From Diphasiastrum complanatum (lineage: Eukaryota; Streptophyta; Lycopodiopsida; Lycopodiales; Lycopodiaceae): DNA of 64,000 nucleotides. The stretch spans positions 27,122,995-27,186,994 of the forward strand of contig CM055113.1 of the NCBI GenBank assembly GCA_029204225.1, written 5' to 3'. The notes under the pieces are model-generated. The model saw nothing but the letters and a program-made list of their open reading frames with translations. It made no database searches and was not told the DNA's origin. Made by a program: the position numbers and the translations under genes. Shown piece after piece: positions 10,619 to 21,812 of this stretch. Each line of letters opens with the position of its first letter. Position 1 is the first letter of the stretch.

Positions 10619-10701
10619 AAACAGAATGACCAGCTTCTATGAAATAAGAACATAATAAGTTCTATTGTAAATCCTAGACTCTAGTAATCCAATAAACCTG
10701 A

Positions 10702-10775
10702 GCTATGATACCACTGATGGAAATCGGCTCTGATACTACTCTATGGAATATGGAAAATTATCAACTCTGATACCA
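10702..10775 (-). promoter_or_regulatory. three tandem PBS-like motifs, copia family B
   Basis: On the minus strand TGGTATCAGAG (10765-10775) lies five bases after the LTR end and is the normal position for an initiator-Met PBS. Two more near copies follow: TAGTATCAGAGC (10727-10738) and TGGTATCATAGC (10702-10713). The plus-strand copy at 27483 also has a second motif, TGGTATTAGAGC, so the repetition is a family property. Confidence 0.7.
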
Positions 10776-10780
10776 CTATT

Positions 10781-11223
10781 TGTTGATAGAAAGGAAAGAC
10801 AATTAATGAAGACACAATGATGACTGTGCTTAACTAGATTGTGGATTACTTAGAGAACGAAGATGTGAGCTGTTCTTTTGTGTTGAATCAGATTATCAGA
10901 GTAGGAGTCTTAGATTGCCATGAAAGGGAGATTTCAAAAATGATTAGACGTTTTTGATAGCCATGCAATCTTCTACTTCTGATAATCTGATGTGAAGAGA
11001 GAATGGAGAATTAATTTAGGCATTGGAGACAACCATACATTTCTCCGATAATGGTGTTTGTGTAAGAGGAGTGAGAGATAGATTCATTCAACAAGAATAC
11101 AAACGGATGTAGAACAATAGAGAATTTGTATATTAAGTTGTAGCAACAATGATCAGACCACAATACAAATGCATTGATAAGCGTGTGATCCTACTAACAG
11201 ATTCAAAACATTTGCTAAAGATT

Positions 11224-11265
<42 letters not shown>

Positions 11266-11714
11266 CACTAACTCTGAGGAGTTAGCTACTGAAGACCCAT
11301 TCTGGTCGTTTAATCTCCATCAGATGACTTCTAAAACATCTAATGACTTCTGATATCTAACCTCTCTATCTTCAATCACTCATTTCATTTATAACAACTG
11401 CAAGATCTTGTTTTATTCTAACTTTACATTTACAAAATTACTTAACAACTAATTAACTGATTAATTAAATCAGTTGTTATTGGAGTGTGAAGACGTAGAC
11501 AGTCTGTTCTTGAAATCTTGTGTATTTCTATAGAGTTTCGGTTTTTTTGCCTGTGTAGAATGTAAAACTACAGTGTCGGTTCTTTCTTATAAGTGTCACC
11601 TGTCAGAAACTGCATGTAAAAATACAATGTTGCTTTTTGCCCTAATTATTGTCTGTCATAAACTGCATGTAAAAATACAATGTCGCTTTTTGCCCTAATT
11701 GTCGCCTGTTATAT
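10781..11714 (-). repeat. 5' LTR of copia family B (truncated)
   Basis: Reverse complement of the full LTR at 26183-27477. It shares the terminus (TGTTG...; CAACA on the minus strand), the pure TA run (11226-11262 here, 27006-27034 there), and the internal ~50-bp tandem units near 11600-11714. The LTR start is missing beyond 11714, where similarity stops abruptly. Confidence 0.88.
11226..11262. repeat. (TA)n microsatellite inside LTR
   Basis: Uninterrupted TA/AT dinucleotides at the same LTR position as the shorter run at 27006-27034, so the array predates the duplication of the family and has changed in length. Confidence 0.95.
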
Positions 11715-11739
11715 GGCTATGGAATTGAGTCTTTCAATC

Positions 11740-12440
11740 AAGTGACTTTGAAGCTGTAATCAAATAAGATAGCATTTGATTCGTTTGAATTTGGTCTGAA
11801 TACGATATATGTAGTTGCATGCATCGAGGATTCCGCTTGTTTCCCATTGATACGACATTTCCTCAAATCCCAACAAATATGACTCATGTCGTCAATGTTG
11901 ACATAAAATACTTTGAACCTCCTACTGATTGCACGCCCATGGGACCACATAAGTCATTGTCAATTAACTTTAATGCATCTCTTGTGTCATCAAAGTCCAA
12001 TTTTGCAAATGCATTGCAGTGTTGTTTGCCTTAGATGCATGTCTCACACTAAGTTTTTTCAACATTCAAATCAAAGTCATATCCTCTCAGCATCCCTTCT
12101 TTGTGTACAATGACATTCTATTTATATTAGATTTGCAAGCCAATTGCAATTTGCTTTAAGGAATCTAATCCATTCAAAACTGAAACTTACGACTTATTTA
12201 TCTTTATCAAGATCAATGGTAACAAAGTAATCTTGACTAGTTTCAAGGGTCCACGTTTTTTTAACACTTTAGGCCAATATTAGATAAGACTATGAGGCTC
12301 CCTACACCTCTACACATAGTAAAAGTGTGGAAAAACTCTTGGCTAAACCTGGTACATGAAACACACTCTTAATTACCTTCACCTCTCATAATGATACCTT
12401 TACTGGAACTGTTCCTTTGCCCCTCCTTATATGTGAAAGA
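11740..12440 (-). pseudogene. copia protease end and integrase start, fragment
   Basis: On the minus strand near 12060-11900: CETCI, stop, GKQHCNAFAK, then DNDLCGPMGVQSVGGSKYF, the copia signature joining the HHCC zinc-binding segment to the integrase catalytic core (DLCGPM..). A frameshift leads into VNIDDMSHICW. Near 12430-12300 SVFHVPGLAKSF matches the protease C-terminal VLYVPGL motif. Everything beyond the first integrase aspartate is lost. It is strongly decayed and of uncertain family. 12440-13480 has no gene; it holds three CACACGTG-centred palindromes and could be LTR or leader DNA. Confidence 0.65.
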
Positions 12441-13503
12441 TTTGACTATGTTGGCGTTAGTTCAAGCATAATGCGATGATTATTTACCAGTCCTCTACTT
12501 CGATCCAAATCTTCCAATGGTGTCTGACAGAGTTCAAGATCAATTGTCGATAGTCAGGCAACGATGTTGGGTGGAATATGGGAGTCAAAATTTATCTCTT
12601 GGACAATGTCAAAGTGGTTGTCAAGAGTTAAATAGTGTTGTTTTTGCACAATATTGATTTCAACACGACACGCTTGGAGGTGAAAATTGGCCAATAGGAT
12701 TTGAGGCCAGAGCCTAAAATGGATTCGAGCTACTTTGTACATTCACTCTTCATTTCAATAAAGTGGGTGGATCCTCTTTCAAATGGATATGAAATGTCCT
12801 TGCTCTTCTTCTTTCCTCCTCTATGTCTCATGTTTTGATTTGCTAATTGTTGGAGTTTATCTGTTGAAAATTGTCACTTCTCACTTGTCATTTTTTATTG
12901 TAAATAAAGATCAATCATGAAAACAAAGTTCATGATCTGATTTCACACGTGTGGAGCTTGTTCCCATGTGTGAAAGAAAGTACTTTTCATACTTGTAAAT
13001 ATCTATTTTGATTTTGTATCAATCAAGCTAAGTGTGAACATAATGTGAGTAGTTTTTTGTCAAGTTGACTAGTCACCTAGAAATTAGCTTATCCTTGCAT
13101 GTGCATGAGTAAATGCTCCCACATGGCAAGTGGATGTTCACACGTGTGTATAGAGTTCTAGAAGATAAGAGTTGACCATTTTCCTTAGATCCTATTTTGT
13201 AGAGAATATTCCTATATTCTAGGAGACTAGCTCTTTGGATTTCAGCCATATTCTAGAAGGTAAACTTTGGATAAGGATCAAGGACGAATCAAATGGATAG
13301 ATCTGAGTGATTTGGCACTCTTCACACGTGTGAAGACCTGCTGGAATATACCAAACTCGTGGATGTACTTGATCCATAGAAGGATCATCATTTTGCTAAT
13401 CAGATTGATGAGACTTTTGGATTCTACACTTTTGTGAGATTTCTAGTCAATAGAATTGTGATTTTAATGAATGATTGCTATCAAGAACCACTTAGAATTT
13501 GCT

Positions 13504-13739
13504 TTGCACAGGAACACAAATCATGCTACACAGTAACACAGACAGAAAACACTCTACACAGCAAGCTCACATAGCAACTGTATTTCTCAAAATGAAATTA
13601 CACTGTACATATAGTTGTTCACTCAGGCAACCCATGCATGACCCAGGTTGCCATTGGCGGGACGCGTGTCCCGTCGACTTGCCTCGTGGCGAGGCCAACT
13701 GATCCTTATCCACTGATAGGACCCACAGTACAGTAACAC
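13504..13739 (-). repeat. probable 3' LTR of copia family C
   Basis: Lies directly after the minus-strand RNase H end and its polypurine-like tract (AAAGGGAGAGAG, about 13759-13774). On the minus strand it opens TGTTACTGTACTGTGG and closes CCTGTGCA, and contains CTATATGTAC as a weak TATA candidate. The exact borders are a guess because no second LTR is present. Confidence 0.4.
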
Positions 13740-13774
13740 AATGATTCTACTTTAATTCTAACTCTCTCCCTTAA

Positions 13775-16345
13775 AGTAGAGTCTACTTTTTATACAGTCA
13801 TATACATAGCTTTACAGTCAACAAACTTTAAGTACAGAAAGCTTTGATCTAAACTTATCAAACTTTTCTCCAGTAAGTGGCTTAGTGAAAATATCAGCTA
13901 GTTGTTATTTTGTGCTACAATGAACAACATGAATTTCACGACTCAGCAGCCTCTCACATATAAAGTGATACTAGATCTCAATGTGTTTAGTCCTCACATG
14001 GAACACTGGATTCTTTGCTAGCTGAATGCCACTCTGACTGTCGCTATGTAAAGTCGTGGGATTTTTTAGCTTCATGCCAATTTCTTCCAAGATTTGTCTC
14101 AACCATATAGCTTCCTGTGCTACACTACACATCGCCTTATACTCTGCTTCTGTGGTGGAAAGAGCAATTGTACTTTGCTTCTTACTAGACTAGGAAAAGC
14201 AACTACCACAAAACTGGAATACATACCCTGTGGTGGATCTATGATCATCATAGTCACCTCCCCAATCCGCATCCACATAGCCACACAACTCAGGTAAACC
14301 ATCATGCTTCTTGTAAATCAAGCCATACTTTGAAGTGCCTTTCACATAATGCAAAATGCGTTTAGCTGCCTTCCAATGCATTTCCGTAGTGCTGCCATAA
14401 ACTGACTTACAATGCCAACAACATAGCATATATCTGGTCTAGTCGTGGTAAGGTAAATCAAGCTCCCTACTAATTGTCTATAAAACTTAGCATCAAATGA
14501 CTGTGACTCATCAAGCTTAGAAAGCCTTTTACCTGGTTCAATAGGAGTGTTTACTGGTTTGCAATCCTGCAACCTAAACCTGTGCAGCAACTCTTTGACA
14601 TACTTCACCTGTGTTAAACCCACTTCATGTCCTTTTTGCCACACTTCTACTCCAAGGCAGTAATGCATCAGGCTGAGATCTGTCATTTCAAATTGCTCCA
14701 TGAGGTCTTTCTTGATTATGTCTATCATCTCTTGATTATTTTCCGTAATAATCAAGTCATCAACATAAAGAGCAATCAAAGCAACCATGCCATCAAAGCA
14801 TAAGACATATAGATTTGGATCAAAATGTGTTCTCACCATCCCCTTTGAACAAAAGTAGGCATCAATCCTGCTATACCATGCATGTGGTGCTTGTTTAAGA
14901 CCATAAAGCGCTTTCTTCAAGCAACATACTTTATTTTCCTGTCCCTTCACTACAAAGCCTTCAGGTTGATCCATGAACACTTCTTCTTCTAACTCACCAT
15001 TTAGAAAAGCAGATTTCACATCCATCTGATGCAAAGGCCAACCAAAATGTGAAGCTAAAGCAACAAGTAGACGTAGAGTATTCCATCCTACAAACCGGCG
15101 CAAAGGTCTCCTCATATCCGATGCCTTTATTTTGTGTGTACCCTTTGATCACCAATCTTGCCTTGTGCTTTGCTATACTTCCATCTGCATGATACTTAAA
15201 CCTGTATACCCATTTGCAACCAATGGGTTTCTTGCCAACTGGTGGTTCTACTAAGTCCCATGTGCTATGCTTAGCAATTGACTCCATCTCCTCTCCCATG
15301 GCCTTGACCCAAATGTCATCATCCTTCGCTTCACCATAAGTCGAAGGTTTTTTGCTTTGAATAATGCTAGATAAGAGATCATAATTTGCTTCATACCTTT
15401 CAGGTTGAGTCTTCTCTCTTGTTGATCTTCGTAGCTCTCCCTGGTTAGATGATCCTGGAAAGTCATCTATGTCACGGCTCTCCAACAATCTCTCAAACCA
15501 CTTAGGGAGCTTCCTGTCAGGTGATCGGCTTCCTGGTGAAAATGTATCCCACGGTACATCCTTCTCCTTGCGTTTGTCACCTGCAACTTCAATCCTTCTT
15601 GCACCAAAAGGTTTGTCCCTACCTCTCCAACTTGTCCCTTGAGGTTGAGTAGTAGTATCTTGAGATATATCCTCATGTTCATCACTCGGAAGGTCAATGA
15701 ATGGATCATCATCAGGTGGTATCCTCACTATGCCATTTTTCCTACTGGATGTGTCTATCTTCTCAGCATCTTCGTCTTCATACATCTTGGATTCATCAAA
15801 GATAACATCTCGGCTTATATGGATTTTGTTTTCGACTGGATCAAAACATCTATAGCCCTTCACGCGATCATCATATCCTAGGAATATGCACTTGATAGCT
15901 TTTACATCAAGTTTACGTCTTTCTTCCTTAGGAATATGTACAAAGACCTTACATCCAAAGATTCGCAAGTGGTTCACCTTTGGCTTCTTCTTTGTGAATG
16001 CTTCCTTAGGTGTAATTTCTGGTATGGCAATGGTAGGACTTCTATTTTGAAGATAGACTGCCGTGCTACATGCTTCTGACCAAAAATCTTTTGGTTATTT
16101 CATCTCAGCTAGCATAGATCTGGCACTTTCCACAATCGTACAATTTTTGCGCTCAGCTACACCATTGAGAGCAGGAGTATGAGCTTGCGTAAATTGTCTT
16201 TTAATCCCACATTGATCACAAAGATCATTGAAGTCATTAGACTTATACTCACCTCCACTATCTGATCTTAGGACTTTGATCTTCTTACCTGTCTGATTTT
16301 CGACCAAGTTTTTGAAGTTCTTGAAGTTATCAAAAGCACATGTCT
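13775..16345 (-). pseudogene. copia integrase-RT-RNase H, best preserved pol (family C)
   Basis: Minus strand, 16345 down to 13775: integrase core (NLVENQTGKKIKVLRSDSGG, then a QAHTPALNGVAERKN motif), its C-terminal part (RIFGCKVFVHIP, GYDDRVKGYRCFDP), a charged linker, then RT (KPIGCKWVYRFK, KHKARLVIKG, ALYGLKQAPHAWY, catalytic ALYVDDLIIT near 14770) and RNase H (DADWGGD, LSTTEAEYKAM, TKHIEIQYHF, LADIFTKPL). Lesions are few: a stop after the integrase core (16098), a frameshift near 15100 and others near 14420 and 14190. Gag, protease and the integrase start are missing; at about 16346 the sequence switches to a plus-strand family A element. Few lesions suggest it is the youngest pol here. 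Confidence 0.92.
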
Positions 16346-16930
16346 TTTAGCAACATTATTTTTCTACTCTTTTCTCTTGTAATGACTCTAAGAAGTCAAT
16401 ATACATTGCTAGTGATCAAGAATGCAAGATAGATGGCATAGGATCTATTCCTCTTTGCTTAGGCACATCTAAAAGGATAGATCTAGATAATGTTTTGTAT
16501 GTTCCTACCATGTCAAGAAACTTGCTTAGTGTAGGACAATTAATGGACAATGGAATATATGTACATTTCAAGAATGGAGTTTGTTCCATCTTGAAAAATG
16601 ATAAGTGCATAGCTAGTGGCATTAGCAAGGAAGACTTTTCAAGTTGGATGCTAATGTTGCAAATGAAAATGTGAACTTGGCTAGGGAGGAGCTATCTCAA
16701 GTGGAGCTTTGGCATAAGAGATTAGGCCATCCTAATCTTCAATCCATGGAGTCAATGGCAAGCAAGGAACTAGCTCTCGGCCTACCAAGAGCTTTCAAAA
16801 AGTGTGGAAAGATGTGTGAGACATGTGGCCTTGCAAAGTCACACAAATCTTCTTACAAGGGATCTTCATCAAGATCTCCCTCTCCCTTGGATCTCATACA
16901 TATGGATGTACATAGACTTTTGTGAGATCA
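16346..16930 (+). pseudogene. copia protease end and gag_pre-integrase (family A)
   Basis: Plus-strand reading IDGIGSIPLCLGTSKRIDL, NVLYVPTMSRNLLSVGQL and NGVCSILKNDK is the second half of a copia protease. A frame change leads to the HHCC segment ELWHKRLGHPNLQSM...CETCGLAKSHK (16644-16880) and the first integrase motif LDLIHMDV. Protease catalytic DSG and gag are missing at the junction with the minus-strand element. The integrase catalytic core is deleted after LIHMDV. Confidence 0.85.
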
Positions 16931-17976
16931 ATAGTATTAAATTGCAATACAGTTGTTCCTACACCCCCCAACAAAATGGGACAGCCAAGAGGAAAAATAG
17001 GAGTCTATGTGAATATGCAAAGTCTTTAAGACTTGATGCATCACTTCCCATCTCATTTTGGGGAGAAGCTATAACATGTGCTAATTACTTGTGTAATAGA
17101 CTTCCTAGTAGTGCTATTGATGGGATCTCACCTTATCAAAATTTGTTTCGTAAGAAACCCAATGTAAAAGATTTTAAAATCTTTGGATGTATTTGTTATG
17201 TCCACATCCCTTTGGAGACAAGAAGGAAGAAAGATGCTACCTCCTTCAAAGGGATTTTGTTGGATATGGAGAAAATAACAAGGGCTATAGGATATATGAT
17301 CCTATATCCAAGAAAGTAAAGATAAGCAAGGATGTACTTTTTGATGAGTCACAATTTGCTAAAAGCTTGTCTAATGGATTCAACCCATTGTGCATTGAGG
17401 ATCTTGAAAAACCCGAGGAGGGTCTTGACAAACTTGAGGATGGAGACAAGGATCCTAGTCAAAGGGGGCCTAGAAGATCATCAAGAAGCAAGGCCGAGCC
17501 CTCAAGGCTCACCTATGTGGACAAGGGAAAGCAAAAGGAAGACTCTACATCTTCTACCTCTTACTCCTTCTTAGCTACATTGCTTGAAGAGCCATCATCT
17601 TTTGAAGAAGCATATAGATCTAAAGTTTGGAGAGATGCAATGCAAGTAGAGTATGATGCATTAGAAGAAAATCATACTTGGAATTTTGTAAATCTTCCAA
17701 GAGGGAAGAAGCCACTTGCATGTAAGTGGATTTATAGAATAAAGTACAATCAAGATGGATCTATTAGTAAGTACAAGGCTAGGCTTGTTGCTAAAGGATT
17801 TCTTCAAGTACAAGGATTGGATTATGAAGAAACATTTGCATCTATAGCTAAGCTTGTAACTATTAGATTAATCATTTGCATTGCTACTTTGTTCAAGTGA
17901 GATCTCTAACAAATGGATGTGACAAATGCTTTTTTGAATGGCTTCTTAGAAGAGGAAATCTACATGATGCAACCAT
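16925..17976 (+). pseudogene. copia integrase C-terminus and RT N-terminus (family A)
   Basis: Restarts with SYTPQQNGTAKRKNRSL (third catalytic region of integrase), FWGEAITCANYLCNRLP, IFGCICYVHIPLETR, then a frameshift to VGYGENNKGYRIYDP and ISKDVLFDES. After an acidic/serine linker the RT starts: HTWNFVNLPRGKKPLACKW, YKARLVAKGF, EETFASIAK, then, after a stop, MDVTNAFLNGFLEEEIYMMQP, where copia similarity ends at about 17976. The catalytic YVDD part is absent. Replacement by unrelated DNA here leads to the hybrid ORF at 18373. Confidence 0.88.
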
Positions 17977-18372
17977 TAGGGAAAATATGGGCTCAAAATG
18001 GGCACTTTAAGAAATTTCACTTTAGAGAGAGGTTACATAGAGAGAGAATGAAAATCGATAACTTTTGGTTGCCATTTTCCGAGTTTTTGGCCTTTCTCGA
18101 CGTTTAACTAGTATGGTTAACTTCAGACAATAATTAGTCATGCATGAGATGTATTAACTTCACTTCATGCTCATTCCAAAATTCAAGACTAGAGATTTAA
18201 GACTGAAAATCTTGGTGTGTTCAATTGAGGTGGGAGAGGCAGATTTTTTGAAATCACTGTATGCTTACAGTGAAATATGAGGCGGGACGATTTTTCTATG
18301 CGACATAAACATTACAAAAGTAATGAATGTTAGATCTGTTTATATTGATTTACTGTAGTTTGATTCATTTAC

Positions 18373-19254
18373 ATGATTGTAGCTTTTACAATGGCAATGT
18401 TCCATTTGCATGTTGCTCTTCTGATGGAATGCACTCCAACTATTAAGAAAAATGCGAAAGTTGTAGAGAATGCTGCTGCAATAGTTAGAGAATTGAGAAT
18501 AAATAATCATATGAATATAGATTTGTGGGTGGATGGATCAATTTATCCTAATGATCCAGCTACCAATTTGTGTCCAGATTTTAAGTCCGTAACTCATCTT
18601 CTCAGATATGTATGTGAAGGAAATAGCGGATTACTTGGATATTGTCAAAGGTTGCGTGATACTGGAATGCATAGCATATCTTGTCTTAATCAACAATTAC
18701 AGTTTGCTAATCAACAATTGCAAAGTGCAAATCAACAATTGCTTCATTATGTGCAACACACTAGTGCTGAAAACAATGCACTCAAGAATTCTATGTCAGA
18801 GTTGAATGCTACTTTCACTACTCTTCAGGAATCAAATCAAGAAAGGTTAGAATCCATGGAAAAGTTGCGATCTGAGAGTTTAAAATATGTTGATGTAAGA
18901 AATAGTGAAGCATCCCAAGTGGACACTATTCTCTATATCAATTATGGTTATTTCTACTTTGAGCATTACATGGTCATTGAAAGGAGATCTATTCTTAGGA
19001 AGACGATCATTCTTATGATGGATCAAAGTTCTATTGGCAAAAACTATGCTAGGAGCAAGCATATTGAAATACAATATCATTTTGTGAGGGAGCGAGTCAT
19101 TGCAAAGGAGGTGGAGCTTCAACATGTGTCTTCAAGGGAATGTGTAGCTGATATCTTCACCAAAGCATCGGGAAAAGACTTGTTCATGAAGCATAGTACT
19201 TCACTTGGAGTATTATCAAAGTCTATGCTAAAACTAGTTGAAGAGGGAGTGTGA
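18373..19254 (+). CDS. hybrid ORF: unknown coiled-coil protein fused to copia RNase H end
   Basis: An uninterrupted 293-codon ORF from an ATG. Residues 1 to about 222 resemble no retroviral domain that I recognise. They include a hydrophobic start (VAFTMAMFHLHVALLM), DLWVDGSIYPNDPATN, and a Gln/Asn-rich heptad stretch of three near-repeats of ANQQLQ followed by coiled-coil-like sequence (SMSELNATFTTLQESNQERL). From about residue 224 (ARSKHIEIQYHF, VADIFTK) it is the C-terminus of copia RNase H, in frame, ending at the element's own stop inside the LTR. The foreign segment (about 17977-19040) sits where the rest of RT and RNase H should be. A short shared ATTGGCAA at 19031-19038 may mark the breakpoint. 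An open frame over 880 bp is unusual in this decayed window. Function unknown; it may be a captured host segment. Confidence 0.6.
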   Translation: MIVAFTMAMFHLHVALLMECTPTIKKNAKVVENAAAIVRELRINNHMNIDLWVDGSIYPNDPATNLCPDFKSVTHLLRYVCEGNSGLLGYCQRLRDTGMHSISCLNQQLQFANQQLQSANQQLLHYVQHTSAENNALKNSMSELNATFTTLQESNQERLESMEKLRSESLKYVDVRNSEASQVDTILYINYGYFYFEHYMVIERRSILRKTIILMMDQSSIGKNYARSKHIEIQYHFVRERVIAKEVELQHVSSRECVADIFTKASGKDLFMKHSTSLGVLSKSMLKLVEEGV

Positions 19255-19899
19255 AAGATTCAACTAGTTTCATCACATTTTGCAATATTTTCATATTTGG
19301 CATATTGAGGCCAAAACTTGTTTTAAACTTAGAGGTTGACTTTTCAAAGTTCATTAGTCTAAATCTCATTTGAATAAACACTTTTTGAAAGTGTGGGAAA
19401 GATAGAATGCGAGTAAGGGTAGATTCAATTTGACTAAGTTGGGTACATTGAATCTAGACCCAAAATTGGTAGGGTTAGCATTTTGGTGGAAAAGCCAAGT
19501 GGCCAAATAGGGTTTCGCCCTGCTATAAAGGGATGTAACTCGTGGAGAGAGTGATCTTCTCTCTTCTCTATTTCATTTCATGCTTATACATGGTTCTCTT
19601 GGGTTCTACTATCCATTGGTGCACTATCTTGGTGATTGCTTGCAATTCTATGTGTAGAATGATCTATATTTGCTATTTTTGGATCCACACATGTGAAATA
19701 CAGTAGCTTGCTGGTTTTGTACGGACAGCAATAGTACGTAATCATTTCATTCAATTTTGATCAAGTTCTATTAGTGTTTGCATCTCAAATTGTGTGTAGA
19801 TGCTGATTTTTCTACATTGGTGAGATTGGTAGTGTATTTCTCTTTCTAACCAAAGATCATTCAAGTAGATTGGATCTTAAGGATCTGAAATCTTTCACA
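19250..19899 (+). repeat. 3' LTR of copia family A (complete, 650 bp)
   Basis: Polypurine tract GAAGAGGGAG is followed by TGTGAAAG; the end is CTTTCACA at 19892-19899. A TATA-like TATAAAGG is near 19522 and the downstream CT stretch and TCCATTGGTGCACTAT block match 2696-3325. The partner 5' LTR is missing because the element is truncated at 16346. Confidence 0.92.
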
Positions 19900-20340
19900 T
19901 AGGCTAGGGTTTTCACATTAGGGCAAGAAATTTGAGTCTACTTCCTTATTATATGCTAGATCTTCACCTAACTTTGTAAAGGAAGTGTCTTTTACTATGT
20001 ATTTACATTTTCCATAGTGAGAAGATAGAAACTTTTTTGGAGCCTCAAGGACAAACTCGGATTTTCTCTCTATGTATTGTGATTGCTATTGGTTCCAATG
20101 AAACCCAGCTTTGGCACACTTCAAACTCTGTCTACAGGCCATACTACAGCCTGACCTTCACACATGAGAACTTGGATTATAGTTTATGATCAAGTTTTCG
20201 ATTGTCTCTACTTGTTTTCTATCAAGCTGCTAAAGTAGATCTAGTTTTCTGATGACTAGTATCTGATAGATTGTTTAACAAGCACACAATCAACCTTGTG
20301 GATCATTCAAAGATCCATTTATGGTCCTTAGCTTTTCACA
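19900..20340 (+). repeat. LTR 3' part of another copia element
   Basis: Ends AGCTTTTCACA directly before a perfect copia PBS, so at least its right part is an LTR. The left border is not recognisable. The last 81 bases before the terminus recur inverted at 21207-21287. Confidence 0.6.
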
Positions 20341-20353
20341 TGGTATCAGAGCC
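20341..20353 (+). promoter_or_regulatory. copia primer binding site
   Basis: TGGTATCAGAGCC exactly matches the plant copia initiator-Met PBS and abuts the LTR end CACA at 20340. The sequence downstream to about 20735 is leader-like without an ORF; it then meets gag/protease DNA on the opposite strand. Confidence 0.88.
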
Positions 20354-20734
20354 AAGTACAAGACTATTGATCAGTGTTTGAAACTTATCCAATTTTAGCA
20401 GGTTTTTGGTGCAAAAAGCTAATATTGGAAGGGCGAGCTGGTATCCTGGAATTGGTGAGGGAATTTGATCCCAAACTTCTTGTGGATCAAAATCCGTATT
20501 GTTCACAAATGTGAGCAACTCTGAACTAGCATTTAAACTCCCATATTCAGTGGATCACTGTAATTTCATCTGGTGCCAGTTTGATATAATTTTTGGTGCA
20601 AATCCTAGGATAAGATACGAAGATCATTTGTGATTAATTAGTTTTGGATTTGATTCATGAGAACTAATTAATCTAGACTAAATTTAGACCTTCTTAAAGT
20701 GGAAACTAGGTCTAGAAAGTACACAAATTGTGCC

Positions 20735-21200
20735 CACACTCACCATCATTGGCCATATAGATCACCCTCTTGTCATCTCCATATGCCAACAAAGAAAAGT
20801 CATGAGTGAACTTGCTCCACTATCAATCCACCATGGATCAAGATCTCCATCACTAGCAAGCATACATGAAGACATCACAAAAGCATCATCATTTGCATCT
20901 TGAACATCCAAACCATCCTCATCAAGAGTAAGATTACCTTGCTTGTCTCCTGGATCTCTCTTATTCTTGTAGCACTCACTTGCAAAGTGTCCTTTGATGC
21001 CACATTAGAAGTACTTGAACTTTGATCTATACTCCTTTTTGCCATTTGAAAAAGCATCCCCTTGATCTTGCCCTTTAGACCACTACCCTTGAATTTGCCC
21101 TTTGTGAACATAGCCTCCTCTTGAAGTGTCGATGTAGATCCACCTCTTGCTTGAAGCCTATATTCTTCATTGATCAAGATTTCTTGAAGATGTGAAAAGT
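20735..21200 (-). pseudogene. copia gag end and protease start
   Basis: Minus strand: LQEILINEEYRLQARGGST, EEAMFTKGKFKGSGLKG (same linker as at 1250 in the first element), a degraded zinc-knuckle region, then PWWIDSGASSLMTF with the catalytic DSG near 20820-20845. Here the gag-protease junction is kept, showing what the deletion at 1284 removed. Bounded by the inverted repeat on one side and a leader in opposite orientation on the other. Confidence 0.82.
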
Positions 21201-21287
21201 ACAGTACTAAGGACCATAAATGGATCTTTGAATGATCCACAAGGTTGATTGTGTGCTTGTTAAACAATCTATCAGATACTAGTCATC

Positions 21288-21812
21288 ATAAATTAAGATC
21301 TAGTTTAAACACTGTCTCAATTAATTTTGGACTTTTTAATATATTTAGGACTATTTTCTACACATGGTACCAAAAGAGCTAGATAAAAAAAACAATAAAA
21401 ACTAACTTGATGCTTTTGTCCAATAGTTATGAGCACCTAATATAACTATCCAAAATTAGTGTCGATCCGAATTACGTAGACAACTTTTAAACATAAACAT
21501 TCATATAGAATTTCAAAAGGAACATAAACATAATTTGATATTTAAAAGAATTTGAAAGCATGTACAGTACTATGAAAATAGGCTATAAAAATCTCGACGA
21601 AGGTTTCTTGGAATCTAAACCTATCAGGCGAACGTTTTCCAAGGCTAGCAAAGGATGAACCTTCGCCCAAGAGGGTCCTTCGCCCAGGTAATGTCATAAA
21701 TGCATTTTTCCAAAATTTGAACCTATGGCCAACCTAATTTTGACATTTTAAGATCATCTAGCATGTCGGCGAAGGTTCATAATGAGAGTAAGGTGCTCAG
21801 CGAAGGTTCCCA
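21288..21812. other. gene-free stretch with GCGAAGGTTC motifs
   Basis: No coding signal. CTACACA followed by TGGTACCAAAAGAGC near 21359-21380 resembles a decayed LTR end with PBS. GCGAAGGTTC occurs twice in direct orientation (about 21770 and 21799) and as GAACCTTCGCC / TCCTTCGCC near 21657 and 21677. Confidence 0.5.

Larger units (their letters stand above)
20251..21287. repeat. 81-bp perfect inverted repeat pair
   Basis: 20251-20331 and 21207-21287 are exact reverse complements (GATGACTAGTATCTGATAG ... ATGGTCCTTAG). They enclose the plus-strand PBS/leader and a minus-strand gag-protease fragment, so two pieces of related elements are joined head to head. Perfect identity implies recent formation or gene conversion. 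Confidence 0.93.
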
